From NCBI GenBank assembly GCA_029933115.1, contig JAOZOT010000042.1, positions 1-13,012 on the forward strand: a stretch of DNA of 13,012 nt, given 5' to 3'. A program made the translations under genes and the position numbers. Below, piece after piece: positions 1-6,334 of the stretch (position 1 is its first letter; the number at the start of each line of letters is the position of its first letter). The DNA comes from Anaerolineae bacterium (lineage in GTDB: Bacteria; Chloroflexota; Anaerolineae; E26-bin7). The notes below the pieces were generated by a model. The model saw nothing but the letters and a program-made list of their open reading frames with translations. It made no database searches and was not told where the DNA came from.

Positions 1-50
1 CTCATCACCCATTGCCTCATCACTCGTTGACTCATCACCCATTGCCTCAT
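1..50. repeat. 30-bp tandem repeat inside the hdrA reading frame
   Basis: The 20-base block at 1-20 (CTCATCACCCATTGCCTCAT) recurs exactly at 31-50, giving a 30-bp period. It has a looser internal 7-8 base rhythm of CTCATCA/CCCATTG-like words. Read in the hdrA frame it is open and encodes a Ser/Pro/Ala-rich stretch in which SSPIAS appears once per unit (the second copy ends SSPIASL). The window starts inside the repeat, so its true length is unknown. Confidence 0.8.
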
Positions 51-1045
51 TGACTTCCTTTGACGTAGGGGCTATCGTTGTGGCCACGGGCTACGAACTC
101 TACCCTAAAGAGAAGCTGGGCGAGTACGGCGGCGGCAAGTATCCCGACGTCATAGACGGGCTCCAGTTCGAGCGGATGCTGGCCCCCGATGGCCCGACAG
201 GAGGCCAGATTCGTCGCCCGTCAGACGGCAAGGTGCCCCAAGAGGTGGTCTTTGTACAATGCGCCGGTTCTCGTGACCCTGAGCTTCATCAGCCTTATTG
301 CTCCAAGGTCTGCTGCATGTACGTGGCCAAGCAGGCCGCTATGTACAAACAACAGGTGCCCCAGGGCCAGGCTTACGTCTTCTACATTGACATTCGCTCT
401 CAGGGCAAGGGCTACGAGGAATTTGTGCAGAGGGCTATAGAGGAGTACGATGTCCTCTACCTGCGGGGCAAGGTCTCTAAAGTCTTTGAGGAAGACAGCA
501 AAGTGGTGGTTTGGGGCGTAGACACCCTCACCGGCACGCCATTGGAAGTAGCGGCCGACCTGGTGGTGCTGGCTACGGCCACCGTGCCCAGCGCCGGAGC
601 AAGAGACCTGGGCCAGCGTCTGCGTATCTCTGTGGACGAGCACGGCTTCTTCAGCGAGGCTCACCCCAAATTGCGGCCGGTGGAAAGCCTCACGGCGGGC
701 ATCTTCCTGGCCGGGGCCGGCCAGTTTCCCAAGGACATCCCCGAGACCATCGCTCAGGCCAGCGGAGCGGCGGCCAAAGTGCTGCAACTTTTCTCCCGGC
801 GGGAGATGGTACAAGAGCCAACCGTTGCTTACGTTAATGAGGAAGTCTGCTCCGGCTGTGGCTTGTGCGTGGCGGCCTGTCCGTATGAGGCGCGGGCCAT
901 GCATCCGTGGAAGCCTATCGCTCTGGTCAACCAAGCCCTCTGTCAGGGGTGCAGTGCTTGTGTGGCTGTCTGCCCCAACAAGGCTTGCAGTGTGCACAAT
1001 TTCGACACGGCCCAGGTACTGGCCATGATGGATGCATTGCTTTGA
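2..1045 (+). CDS. hdrA: HdrA-like heterodisulfide reductase subunit A, C-terminal part (5' end outside window)
   Basis: HdrA is the FAD and iron-sulfur subunit of cytoplasmic heterodisulfide reductase-type complexes; it takes electrons from a partner and, in bifurcating forms, splits them at its flavin. Counting residues from a TTG at 50, the fragment begins with the second half of the FAD domain (DVGAIVVATGY, 5-15). It has the HdrA-specific cysteine set C71-x12-C84-x3-C88-C89, the end of the FAD fold (GIFLAGAGQFPKD), and two ferredoxin motifs at C267/C270/C273/C277 and C298/C301/C304/C308. The frame stays open leftwards to the window edge and the TTG has no ribosome site, so I treat this as the 3' part of a longer gene, not a short gene starting at 50. 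The N-terminal dinucleotide-binding motif and inserted ferredoxin domain are not in the window. The odd point is the repeat-coded linker just before DVGAIV. Whether the gene is intact upstream cannot be seen. Confidence 0.9.
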   Translation, partial: SSPIASSLVDSSPIASLTSFDVGAIVVATGYELYPKEKLGEYGGGKYPDVIDGLQFERMLAPDGPTGGQIRRPSDGKVPQEVVFVQCAGSRDPELHQPYCSKVCCMYVAKQAAMYKQQVPQGQAYVFYIDIRSQGKGYEEFVQRAIEEYDVLYLRGKVSKVFEEDSKVVVWGVDTLTGTPLEVAADLVVLATATVPSAGARDLGQRLRISVDEHGFFSEAHPKLRPVESLTAGIFLAGAGQFPKDIPETIAQASGAAAKVLQLFSRREMVQEPTVAYVNEEVCSGCGLCVAACPYEARAMHPWKPIALVNQALCQGCSACVAVCPNKACSVHNFDTAQVLAMMDALL

Positions 1046-1092
1046 AAGCGTGAGAGGGGGTGGTGATTAGGGGCATGACTTGTGGCAGACGG

Positions 1093-1113
1093 CCGTCGGG
1101 CATTACCCGGCGG
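1093..1113 (+). other. Intercistronic hairpin between hdrA and the CBS-ACT gene
   Basis: CCGTCGGG at 1093-1100 can pair with CCCGGCGG at 1106-1113 around the loop CATTA, giving eight pairs with one G-U. No T-run follows, so it looks more like an RNA-stability or processing element than a terminator. It sits in the 94-nt gap between the two genes. Confidence 0.35.
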
Positions 1114-1139
1114 ATATTTCGCGGAAAGGAGAAAGCAAA

Positions 1140-1796
1140 ATGCTAGTAGGCGAAAGGATGACCAAAGACCCTATCGTCATTCACGATGACACTCCCATTG
1201 ATGAAGCCATGAAGACCATGCGAGACAACAAGATTCGTCGCCTGCCTGTCCTCAATGACAAAGGCGCACTGGTGGGTATCGTTTCAGAGAGGGATCTGTT
1301 GTATGCCTCTCCTTCGCCGGCCACCTCTCTGAGCGTTTACGAACTCCACTACCTGATGTCCAGAATAAAGGTGGCTGACGTAATGACTACAGAGGTCATC
1401 ACAGTGACCGAAGATACCCCTTTGGAGGAAGCAGCTCGCATCATGGCTGACAATAAAATCGGCGGCTTGCCCGTGGTGAGCGACGGGAAGCTGGTGGGCA
1501 TCATCACCGAGACCGATCTGTTCAAAATCTTCTTGGAGTTGCTAGGAGCCCGGGAGATGGGTGTGCGCCTGACTATGCTGGTCCCAGATGAGAAAGGGGT
1601 GTTGGCCAAGATTACGGCCAGGATAGCTGAACTGGGGGGCAACATCGTTAGCCTGGGCACCTTCTTGGGAGAGGATCCTACCAACGCTCTGCTGACCGTC
1701 AAAGTCCAGGATGTAGAAGAGAAGGACTTGATGGAGGCTATGAAGCCCTTAGCTATGGAAGTGATGGATGTCCGAATGTGTGCAGAGTGCCGATGA
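1140..1796 (+). CDS. CBS-CBS-ACT domain regulatory protein (AcuB-like)
   Basis: This is a 218-residue soluble protein. CBS motif 1 is near 7-57 (MTKDPIVIHDDTPIDEA, RRLPVLND, LVGIVSERDLL) and CBS motif 2 near 80-132 (VMTTEVITVTEDTPLEEA, GGLPVVSD, LVGIITETDLF). An ACT domain follows from about 140 to 215 (VRLTMLVPDEKGVLAKITA). Paired CBS motifs usually bind adenine nucleotides and ACT domains usually bind amino acids or similar small ligands; this architecture is shared with AcuB-type proteins. I chose the ATG at 1140 because AAGGAG lies about 8-9 nt upstream; the in-frame TTG at 1080 has no ribosome site and would add 20 non-conserved residues. It ends with MCAECR, whose two cysteines are a minor oddity. 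It lies between hdrA and the redox genes, 24 nt before the next gene, so an energy- or ligand-sensing role for that complex is likely but inferred. Confidence 0.9.
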   Translation: MLVGERMTKDPIVIHDDTPIDEAMKTMRDNKIRRLPVLNDKGALVGIVSERDLLYASPSPATSLSVYELHYLMSRIKVADVMTTEVITVTEDTPLEEAARIMADNKIGGLPVVSDGKLVGIITETDLFKIFLELLGAREMGVRLTMLVPDEKGVLAKITARIAELGGNIVSLGTFLGEDPTNALLTVKVQDVEEKDLMEAMKPLAMEVMDVRMCAECR

Positions 1797-1820
1797 GGGA
1801 AAAGTAGAGGGGTTGAAAGT

Positions 1821-2501
1821 ATGGCCGAGGAGCTAATTCCCATCTTTATCATGGGTAAAAAGTACATGGTCCCTTCCAGCCTGACCATCATGAAAGCTAT
1901 GGAGTATGCCGGCTATCAGTTGATACGAGGTGTGGGATGCCGGGGTGGTTTCTGCGGCGCCTGTGCCACTGTTTATCGTCTGCCGGGTGACTATCGTTTG
2001 CAAATCGGCCTGGCCTGTCAGACGGTGGTCAAACCGGGCATGTATCTGGCACAGATTCCTTTTTACCCGGCGCGCCGTGCTGACTATTGTCTGGCCGAAC
2101 TGGAACCGACTTTTCAAACTGTGGTCAAGACCTATCCTGAATTGCTGCGCTGCCTGAGCTGTGGCACCTGTACAAAGGTGTGTCCGCAAGGCATTGATGT
2201 GAAACAGTACATGGCCGATGCCATGCGGGGGGACATCGCTGCTGTGGCCGATCGTTCCTTCGACTGTATCATGTGTGGGTTGTGTGTCTCCCGCTGCCCG
2301 GCCGAGGAGGTACAGCCCAACATTGCTATCCTCTGCCGCCGTCTCTATGGCAAGTATCTGTCTCCCAGGGCTGAGCACCTGGCGGAGCGGGTGGCCGAGA
2401 TCGAGGCCGGCAAGTTCGACGATGATCTGGCCAAAATGAAGAGCCTCAGCGAGGAGGAACTGCGGAAGATGTACAACGAGCGAGACATCGAGCCGGAATA
2501 A
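1821..2501 (+). CDS. 2Fe-2S plus two 4Fe-4S electron-transfer protein (SdhB/TfrB-like iron-sulfur subunit)
   Basis: This 226-residue protein should pass electrons between the adjacent flavoprotein and HdrA. The N-terminal domain (about 1-95) is a ferredoxin-like 2Fe-2S fold with C40-x4-C45-x2-C48-x17-C66. A helical C-terminal domain carries two canonical 4Fe-4S sites, C111/C114/C117/C121 and C149/C152/C155/C159, each followed by P. Classical SdhB/FrdB carries one 2Fe-2S, one 4Fe-4S and one 3Fe-4S, so two full 4Fe-4S motifs recall HdrC or TfrB. Unlike TfrB there is no CCG (HdrB-like) domain. The tail (180-226) is charged and helical. No membrane segment or signal peptide is seen. The ATG at 1821 has a GAGGGG-type site about 8 nt upstream. 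Eighteen nt separate it from the flavoprotein gene, consistent with one transcript. The natural acceptor is unknown. Confidence 0.88.
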   Translation: MAEELIPIFIMGKKYMVPSSLTIMKAMEYAGYQLIRGVGCRGGFCGACATVYRLPGDYRLQIGLACQTVVKPGMYLAQIPFYPARRADYCLAELEPTFQTVVKTYPELLRCLSCGTCTKVCPQGIDVKQYMADAMRGDIAAVADRSFDCIMCGLCVSRCPAEEVQPNIAILCRRLYGKYLSPRAEHLAERVAEIEAGKFDDDLAKMKSLSEEELRKMYNERDIEPE

Positions 2502-2519
2502 AAAGCCAAAGGAGGAGTG

Positions 2520-4130
2520 ATGAGTTATACCCCAGAGATGCGTGAATCCATTAAAAAAGTAGAGGCCACCCGGCCAACTCGCTTGCACGAGACTTTTCCC
2601 ATGATGTCACCTCAGGAGAAGCAGGCTATTCTAGAAAAATTCCATCCTGACTACAAAGCAGAAAGTATGCGCGAGATTCGGGTGGGGGTCAGCAAAGGGC
2701 ATCGTATGCCTTTGGAGTTGGCCGACGTCATGGAAGGAGCCAGTCATCTGACCTCTGACCTGCTTGACCTGGAGCGGATTGATTACGACACCGACGTGTT
2801 GATTATCGGCGGGGGCGGAGCAGGCTCCTCGGCGGCGCTGCTGGCCCGCGAGAACGGAGCCAAGGTCATCATCGCCAACAAGTTGCGTCACGGCGATGCC
2901 AACACCATGATGGCTCAGGGTGGTATTCAGGCTGCCGACAAGCCCAACGATTCGCCGGCTATCCACTACCTGGACGTTATGGGCGGCGGCCATTTCGCCA
3001 ACTATCCTGAGTTGGTGGAAGTCCTGGTCAAAGATGCACCGTTGGTCATCAAGTGGCTGGAAGACCTGGGCTGCATGTTCGACAAAGAGCCCGACGGCAC
3101 GATGAGAACCATCCACGGTGGGGGCACATCGCGCAAGCGGATGCACTCGGCGCGGGACTACTCAGGGGCCGAGATCATGCGCACTCTGCGCGATGAGGTG
3201 CGCAGCTATCCAGAGGACATCACCGTCCTGGAGTTCGCACCTGCTATCGAACTGATCATGGATGATAAAGGCCAGGTGGCCGGGGCGGTCCTGCTGAACA
3301 TGGAGACGGGCGAGCACCTGGTGGTACGGGCCAAATGCACCATTCTGGCCACCGGCGGCAGTGGGCGGTTGCACTATCAGGGTTTTGCCACGACCAACCA
3401 CTACGGAGCTACCGGTGATGGATTGGTGCTGGCCTACCGGGTGGGGGCCAAGCTGGCTTTTCTGGACACCATGCAGTACCATCCTACCGGTGCTGCCTAC
3501 CCGGAGCAGATTGTGGGGTTGCTGGTGACGGAGAAAGTGCGTGGGTTGGGAGCTCAGGTCTGTAACATTGATGGCGAGCAGTTCGTCTACCCGCGTGAGA
3601 CCCGTGATGTGGAAGCTTCGGCCATCATCCGCGAGTGCACCGAGCGAGGCAAAGGGGTAACGACACCCTCAGGCATGGTGGGGGTCTGGCTTGATTCGCC
3701 TATGATTGACCTCCTCCATGGCCCCGGCACTATTGAGAGGGCGCTTCCGGCTATGGTCCGTCAATTTGACCGCTTTGATATTGACATTACTAAAGAGCCG
3801 ATTTTGGTCTATCCTACTTTGCACTACCAGAACGGCGGCATATCCCTCAAGCCCGACGGCTCGACCGGTGTCCCCAATCTTTTTGCCGCCGGAGAGATTT
3901 CGGGGGGCGTGCATGGCCGCAATCGTTTAATGGGTAATTCCCTTTTGGAAGTCACGGTCTTTGGCCGTCGGGCAGGCAAAGCGGCTGCACTGCGAGCTAA
4001 AGAAGTCAAATTAGGGAAGCTGACTTTGAGTCATGTGGACAAGTGGCAGCGGGAATTGGAGGAAGCCGGGATAGAGAATCCCATCAAATCGCCGATCCTG
4101 TTGCCGGACTACAGGCGGAAATTGCGCTAG
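2520..4130 (+). CDS. Fumarate reductase/succinate dehydrogenase-type flavoprotein, probably non-covalent FAD
   Basis: This 536-residue protein contains the FAD motif DVLIIGGGGAG (93-102) after an unusual N-terminal extension of about 90 residues. Catalytic landmarks of the fumarate reductase family are present: HPTG (H321), TE-x2-RG (T337, E338, R341), the H435 motif PTLHYQNGG, and HGRNRLMGNSL with R469. It therefore probably interconverts fumarate and succinate or a similar dicarboxylate. At the place where SdhA/FrdA have the FAD-linking His (HTVAAEGG) this protein reads NTMMAQGG (N128). FAD is thus predicted to be non-covalent, as in L-aspartate oxidase. The C-terminal helical domain is short, about 40 residues after the FAD fold. 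I prefer the ATG at 2520, 4 nt after AAAGGAGG; the GTG at 2517 overlaps that site. The iron-sulfur protein lies directly upstream and no cytochrome b or membrane subunit follows. A thiol:fumarate reductase-like role is possible; NadB is unlikely given the neighbours. Confidence 0.88.
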   Translation: MSYTPEMRESIKKVEATRPTRLHETFPMMSPQEKQAILEKFHPDYKAESMREIRVGVSKGHRMPLELADVMEGASHLTSDLLDLERIDYDTDVLIIGGGGAGSSAALLARENGAKVIIANKLRHGDANTMMAQGGIQAADKPNDSPAIHYLDVMGGGHFANYPELVEVLVKDAPLVIKWLEDLGCMFDKEPDGTMRTIHGGGTSRKRMHSARDYSGAEIMRTLRDEVRSYPEDITVLEFAPAIELIMDDKGQVAGAVLLNMETGEHLVVRAKCTILATGGSGRLHYQGFATTNHYGATGDGLVLAYRVGAKLAFLDTMQYHPTGAAYPEQIVGLLVTEKVRGLGAQVCNIDGEQFVYPRETRDVEASAIIRECTERGKGVTTPSGMVGVWLDSPMIDLLHGPGTIERALPAMVRQFDRFDIDITKEPILVYPTLHYQNGGISLKPDGSTGVPNLFAAGEISGGVHGRNRLMGNSLLEVTVFGRRAGKAAALRAKEVKLGKLTLSHVDKWQRELEEAGIENPIKSPILLPDYRRKLR

Positions 4131-4184
4131 TTGATGTCGGGGTTCGCTTGAGTGGCGAATTGGGAGCAGAGTGATGGCGAAGGA

Positions 4185-4216
4185 GCCGCCCTGAGGAAGA
4201 AATTATGGGCGGCCCT
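4185..4216 (+). terminator. Possible weak terminator after the redox operon
   Basis: GCCGCCC at 4185-4191 pairs perfectly with GGGCGGC at 4207-4213 around a 15-nt loop, followed only by a short CCTTTG. It lies 55 nt after the flavoprotein stop and before the convergent glycosyltransferase gene. Position fits a terminator but the long loop and poor T-run make it weak. Confidence 0.3.
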
Positions 4217-4263
4217 TTGAGTTGACAAAACAAGTGGCAGTGCGCAATTGAAGTGGCGGTCAA

Positions 4264-4998
4264 TTACCGCCGCCGTCTGGCCGGTTTCCTGTGCCGCCAC
4301 TTCACCTCAAAAACCCGCAAGGCGGCCTCCAGCTTGACGGACATGGACATTTTGGACTTGCCGATGCGTCGGTCCTCGAAATAAATAGGGATCTCGAGCA
4401 CTCGATAACCTAGCTTCTCGCAAACGTAGGCCATCTCTACCTGGAAGACGTAGCCGCTGGATTTGATGCGGTCGAGGTCAATGCCTTCCAGAGCCTCACG
4501 TCGCCAGCATTTGAAGCCGGCCGTTGCGTCACGCACCTTGATGCCAAGGATGAGACGGGTGTAGATACTGTTGGCCCACCAGCTCAGCAGATAGCGCCCA
4601 AAACCCCAGCGCTCATCGAGCTTACCCCCCTCTACGTATCGTGAGCCCACCACCACATCATAATCCGCAATCTTCTCCAGAAATTGGGGGATATAAGATG
4701 GTGAATGGGAAAAGTCGGCATCCATCTGGATGATATAGTCGGCTCCTTGAGCCAGAGCGTACCGAAATCCAGTAATGTAGGCTGTTCCCAGCCCCATCTG
4801 CTTCTCTCGATGAATGACGTGCAAGCAATGAGGGTATCGTCCCGCCAGCTCATCGGCCAGTTCTCCTGTCCCGTCAGGAGAGTTGTCGTCAACAATGAGT
4901 ATCTCTAGGCCGTCAATACCGAGAGAGAGCAACTCTCCTACTATGTTGGGCAGGTTCTCGGCTTCATTATATGTGGGTATTACTACCATAGTTTTCAT
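4264..4998 (-). CDS. Family 2 glycosyltransferase, polyprenol-phosphate mannose synthase (DPM1)-like
   Basis: The likely reaction is transfer of mannose (or another hexose) from a nucleotide sugar to polyprenyl phosphate at the inner membrane face, making a lipid-linked donor for glycans or protein glycosylation. The 244-residue protein is a single GT-A domain: VVIPTYNEAENLP (5-17), VDDNSPDGTG (36-45), the metal-binding DAD at 93-95 in QMDADFSHSP, GSRYVEGG (118-125), TAGFK (159-163), GYVFQVEM (182-189) and IPIYFEDRRIGKSKM (203-217). These match DPM1/Ppm1-type synthases. There are no transmembrane helices, as in soluble DPM1 forms that rely on the lipid substrate or a partner. The C-terminus is strongly basic (KPARRRR), which could aid membrane association. 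The start at 4998 has only a weak, distant ribosome site; an ATG three codons in is an alternative. It stands alone, convergent with the redox operon, with a strong promoter upstream. The exact sugar cannot be read from sequence. Confidence 0.88.
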   Translation of the reverse strand: MKTMVVIPTYNEAENLPNIVGELLSLGIDGLEILIVDDNSPDGTGELADELAGRYPHCLHVIHREKQMGLGTAYITGFRYALAQGADYIIQMDADFSHSPSYIPQFLEKIADYDVVVGSRYVEGGKLDERWGFGRYLLSWWANSIYTRLILGIKVRDATAGFKCWRREALEGIDLDRIKSSGYVFQVEMAYVCEKLGYRVLEIPIYFEDRRIGKSKMSMSVKLEAALRVFEVKWRHRKPARRRR

Positions 4999-5044
4999 AG
5001 AGGTGTCAACTTCCCTTCAAAAAAGTGTCAGCACTGTTAGATTG

Positions 5045-5073
5045 ATTATACTATGATAGGCCCAAAAGGTCAA
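5045..5073 (-). promoter_or_regulatory. Sigma70-type promoter for the glycosyltransferase gene
   Basis: On the - strand TTGACC (5073-5068) and TATAAT (5050-5045) are separated by exactly 17 nt. This gives a predicted start near 5038 and a leader of about 40 nt before the ATG at 4998. Confidence 0.7.
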
Positions 5074-5186
5074 CAATGTATTTCTTGTCCATTTATGGCC
5101 CCGGACGCCGGGTTTGTGGTGATCATTGGACCAGAGCTTGGTGTGCTTGGTTGGAGGCCGGGTTTTGGGCCCCATTCTGTAGAACA

Positions 5187-5210
5187 GCAATAGGACTAAT
5201 CTGCTATTGC
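5187..5210. promoter_or_regulatory. Operator-like inverted repeat overlapping the response regulator -35 box
   Basis: GCAATAG (5187-5193) and CTATTGC (5204-5210) form a perfect 7-bp inverted repeat with a 10-nt spacer. The right arm shares four bases with the predicted -35 box at 5207-5212, so a protein bound here would affect that promoter. Autoregulation by the downstream regulator is possible but untested. Confidence 0.4.
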
Positions 5211-5235
5211 CATTATAGCCGTGGTACGGTATAAT
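5207..5235 (+). promoter_or_regulatory. Sigma70-type promoter for the response regulator gene
   Basis: TTGCCA (5207-5212) and a perfect TATAAT (5230-5235) are spaced 17 nt apart. The predicted transcript starts near 5242, leaving a leader of about 320 nt before the GTG at 5566. Confidence 0.6.
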
Positions 5236-5298
5236 GTGGATAAATAGTGCAGGAGTCTCAGATTGTTCGCTTCATCTCTCGCTGGTGGGGAAATGAGG

Positions 5299-5445
5299 TG
5301 TGGTTCACCGAGTCTCAGTAGAACCCATTTTTGCTCACGGTGGATTTGTAGTCCGCCGCCGGGCTGTTGGATGGCAGATTTGCATCCTGAGTGGGGCGAA
5401 AGACCGGCGGGGGCAGTTTGTGATCCGCCGAATCTCAGTGGATCC
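5299..5445 (+). repeat. Diverged 27-bp direct repeat, 120 nt apart, in the leader
   Basis: Bases 5299-5325 and 5419-5445 match at 21 of 27 positions (shared cores CCGA and TCTCAGT); five of the six differences are transitions. A further GAGTCTCAG lies near 5253. The 120-nt offset suggests an old internal duplication or a repeated RNA element. Confidence 0.5.
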
Positions 5446-5458
5446 AAAATTGCGCTGA

Positions 5459-5528
5459 GGGGATTGCCAAATCCCCGTTTGCGTCTGGCAATTCTTCGGC
5501 CCGTGAACCATGCCGGAAATGCTCCGGC
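5459..5528 (+). other. Two perfect hairpins in the leader of the response regulator gene
   Basis: GGGGATT (5459-5465) pairs with AATCCCC (5470-5476) around GCCA. GCCGGA (5512-5517) pairs with TCCGGC (5523-5528) around AATGC. The first is followed by GTTTG, the second lies 24 nt before the GGAGG ribosome site. They could act in attenuation or control access to the ribosome site, but no known riboswitch class is recognised. Confidence 0.4.
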
Positions 5529-5565
5529 GAGGGCGGGGACTGAGTAGCTGCGGAGGTTAAGGAGC

Positions 5566-6264
5566 GTGAGCCTGAAGGTTCTCCTGATAGGAAAGGATGC
5601 GTCCACACTCAACTCGTTGAGACCCAAGCTAGAGAAAAAAGGATATATAGTTTCCGCAGTTCGTAGCAGGAAAAAGGCCCTGGAGCAGGTCGGCGTTGAT
5701 AAACCCGACCTGGTAATCTTGGATGCTACCTCGCCCAGGCTAGACGGTGGGAAGACCTGTCAGGCTTTGCGTCGAAAGGTGGGAGAGATGCCCATTATCC
5801 TTATCACCGAGGAAGACAATGACTCTGGCCACGCCGAAGCTGATTTCCATCTGACCGTACCTTTTACTTTCCGCAAGCTGGCTAACCGCATTAAAAGGGC
5901 TGTGCAGGGCAGTGGACAGAGCGGAGAGATCCTTCGGGTAGGTGGCCTGGTGCTCAATTTGGACAGGCGTTCGGTGAGCAGAGGGGAGAAGAAGCATCAA
6001 TTGACTCCCAAAGAACTCAAGCTGCTGGAAGTTTTTATGCGGAATCCGGGCAAAGTGCTGAGCCGGAAATTTCTGATGAAAAACGTTTGGGAAACGGACT
6101 ATGTAGGAGATACCAGGACTTTGGATGTTCACGTGCGCTGGATACGGGAGAAGATAGAGGAGAATCCCAGCGCGCCGGTTTATCTGTGCACAGTGCGTGG
6201 CGTGGGCTATCGTTTTGAGGTGCCAGAGCACACCCCAGGTATTGAACCCGGGGGCAGCGAATAG
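5566..6264 (+). CDS. OmpR/PhoB-type response regulator with a degenerate receiver domain
   Basis: This is a 232-residue DNA-binding regulator. The receiver (1-115) keeps the phospho-acceptor Asp (D53 in LVILDATSP) and the switch Thr (T81). The usual acidic pair near the start is reduced to a single D11 in LLIGKDAST. The invariant Lys of the KPF motif is Val (V98 in TVPF). The C-terminal winged-helix domain (about 123-217) is typical: LTPKELKLLE, VLSRKFLMKNVW, TLDVHVRWIREKIE and VRGVGYRF. Phosphotransfer is therefore doubtful; such receivers often dimerise constitutively or bind ligands instead. I chose the GTG at 5566 because GGAGG ends 9 nt upstream and the frame begins exactly at the receiver fold. 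No histidine kinase is adjacent, so it is an orphan. The short tail after GYRF is unstructured. The gene is monocistronic, bounded by its own promoter and a strong terminator. Confidence 0.88.
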   Translation: MSLKVLLIGKDASTLNSLRPKLEKKGYIVSAVRSRKKALEQVGVDKPDLVILDATSPRLDGGKTCQALRRKVGEMPIILITEEDNDSGHAEADFHLTVPFTFRKLANRIKRAVQGSGQSGEILRVGGLVLNLDRRSVSRGEKKHQLTPKELKLLEVFMRNPGKVLSRKFLMKNVWETDYVGDTRTLDVHVRWIREKIEENPSAPVYLCTVRGVGYRFEVPEHTPGIEPGGSE

Positions 6265-6288
6265 CTTGACTTTCCGATGGAAAAGCAG

Positions 6289-6327
6289 ACGAGCCAGGAG
6301 CACTTGCTTCCTGGCTCGTTCTCTTTG
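6289..6327. terminator. Bidirectional intrinsic terminator
   Basis: An 11-bp perfect stem, ACGAGCCAGGA (6289-6299) with TCCTGGCTCGT (6309-6319), closes a 9-nt loop. TTCTCTTT follows on the + strand and CTGCTTTT on the - strand. It lies between the convergent response regulator and rpsT genes and can serve both. Confidence 0.85.
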
Positions 6328-6334
6328 GGTCGGT

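Larger units (their letters stand above)
4999..5565. other. 567-nt divergent intergenic region (no protein gene)
   Basis: This spacer separates the glycosyltransferase (-) from the response regulator (+). I find a promoter for each side, an inverted repeat, a diverged direct repeat and two perfect hairpins, described separately. Short open frames exist at 5263-5547 (+) and 5196-5627 (-), but both have unprotein-like composition and no recognisable domain. About 5080-5180 holds nothing I recognise apart from the phrase GCCGGGTTT occurring twice (5108 and 5157 region). Confidence 0.6.

Noticed and set aside
1..60. Repeat at the left edge as a CRISPR array
   Set aside because: The exact repeat is 20 bases with only a 10-base interval, itself similar to the repeat, and it lies in an open coding frame; spacers are too short.
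221..997. 258-codon open frame on the - strand opposite hdrA
   Set aside because: It is a mirror of a strongly conserved coding region, with no recognisable domain.
50..1045. Complete short gene starting at the TTG at 50
   Set aside because: No ribosome site, the frame is open to the window edge, and conserved HdrA domains are expected upstream.
1349..2588. Long - strand open frames opposite the CBS-ACT and iron-sulfur genes
   Set aside because: Composition follows the opposite strand's codons and the + strand proteins are clearly real.
4222..4250. TTGACA at 4222-4227 as a promoter
   Set aside because: No acceptable -10 box follows at 16-18 nt, and it lies between convergent genes.
4255..4271. 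Hairpin GGCGGT/ACCGCC across the glycosyltransferase stop codon as a terminator
   Set aside because: Only a 6-bp stem overlapping coding sequence, with no T-run adjacent on the - strand.
5263..5547. 94-codon + strand open frame in the divergent spacer
   Set aside because: No ribosome site or domain, odd Cys/Pro/Arg-rich composition, and it is built over hairpins and a repeated segment.
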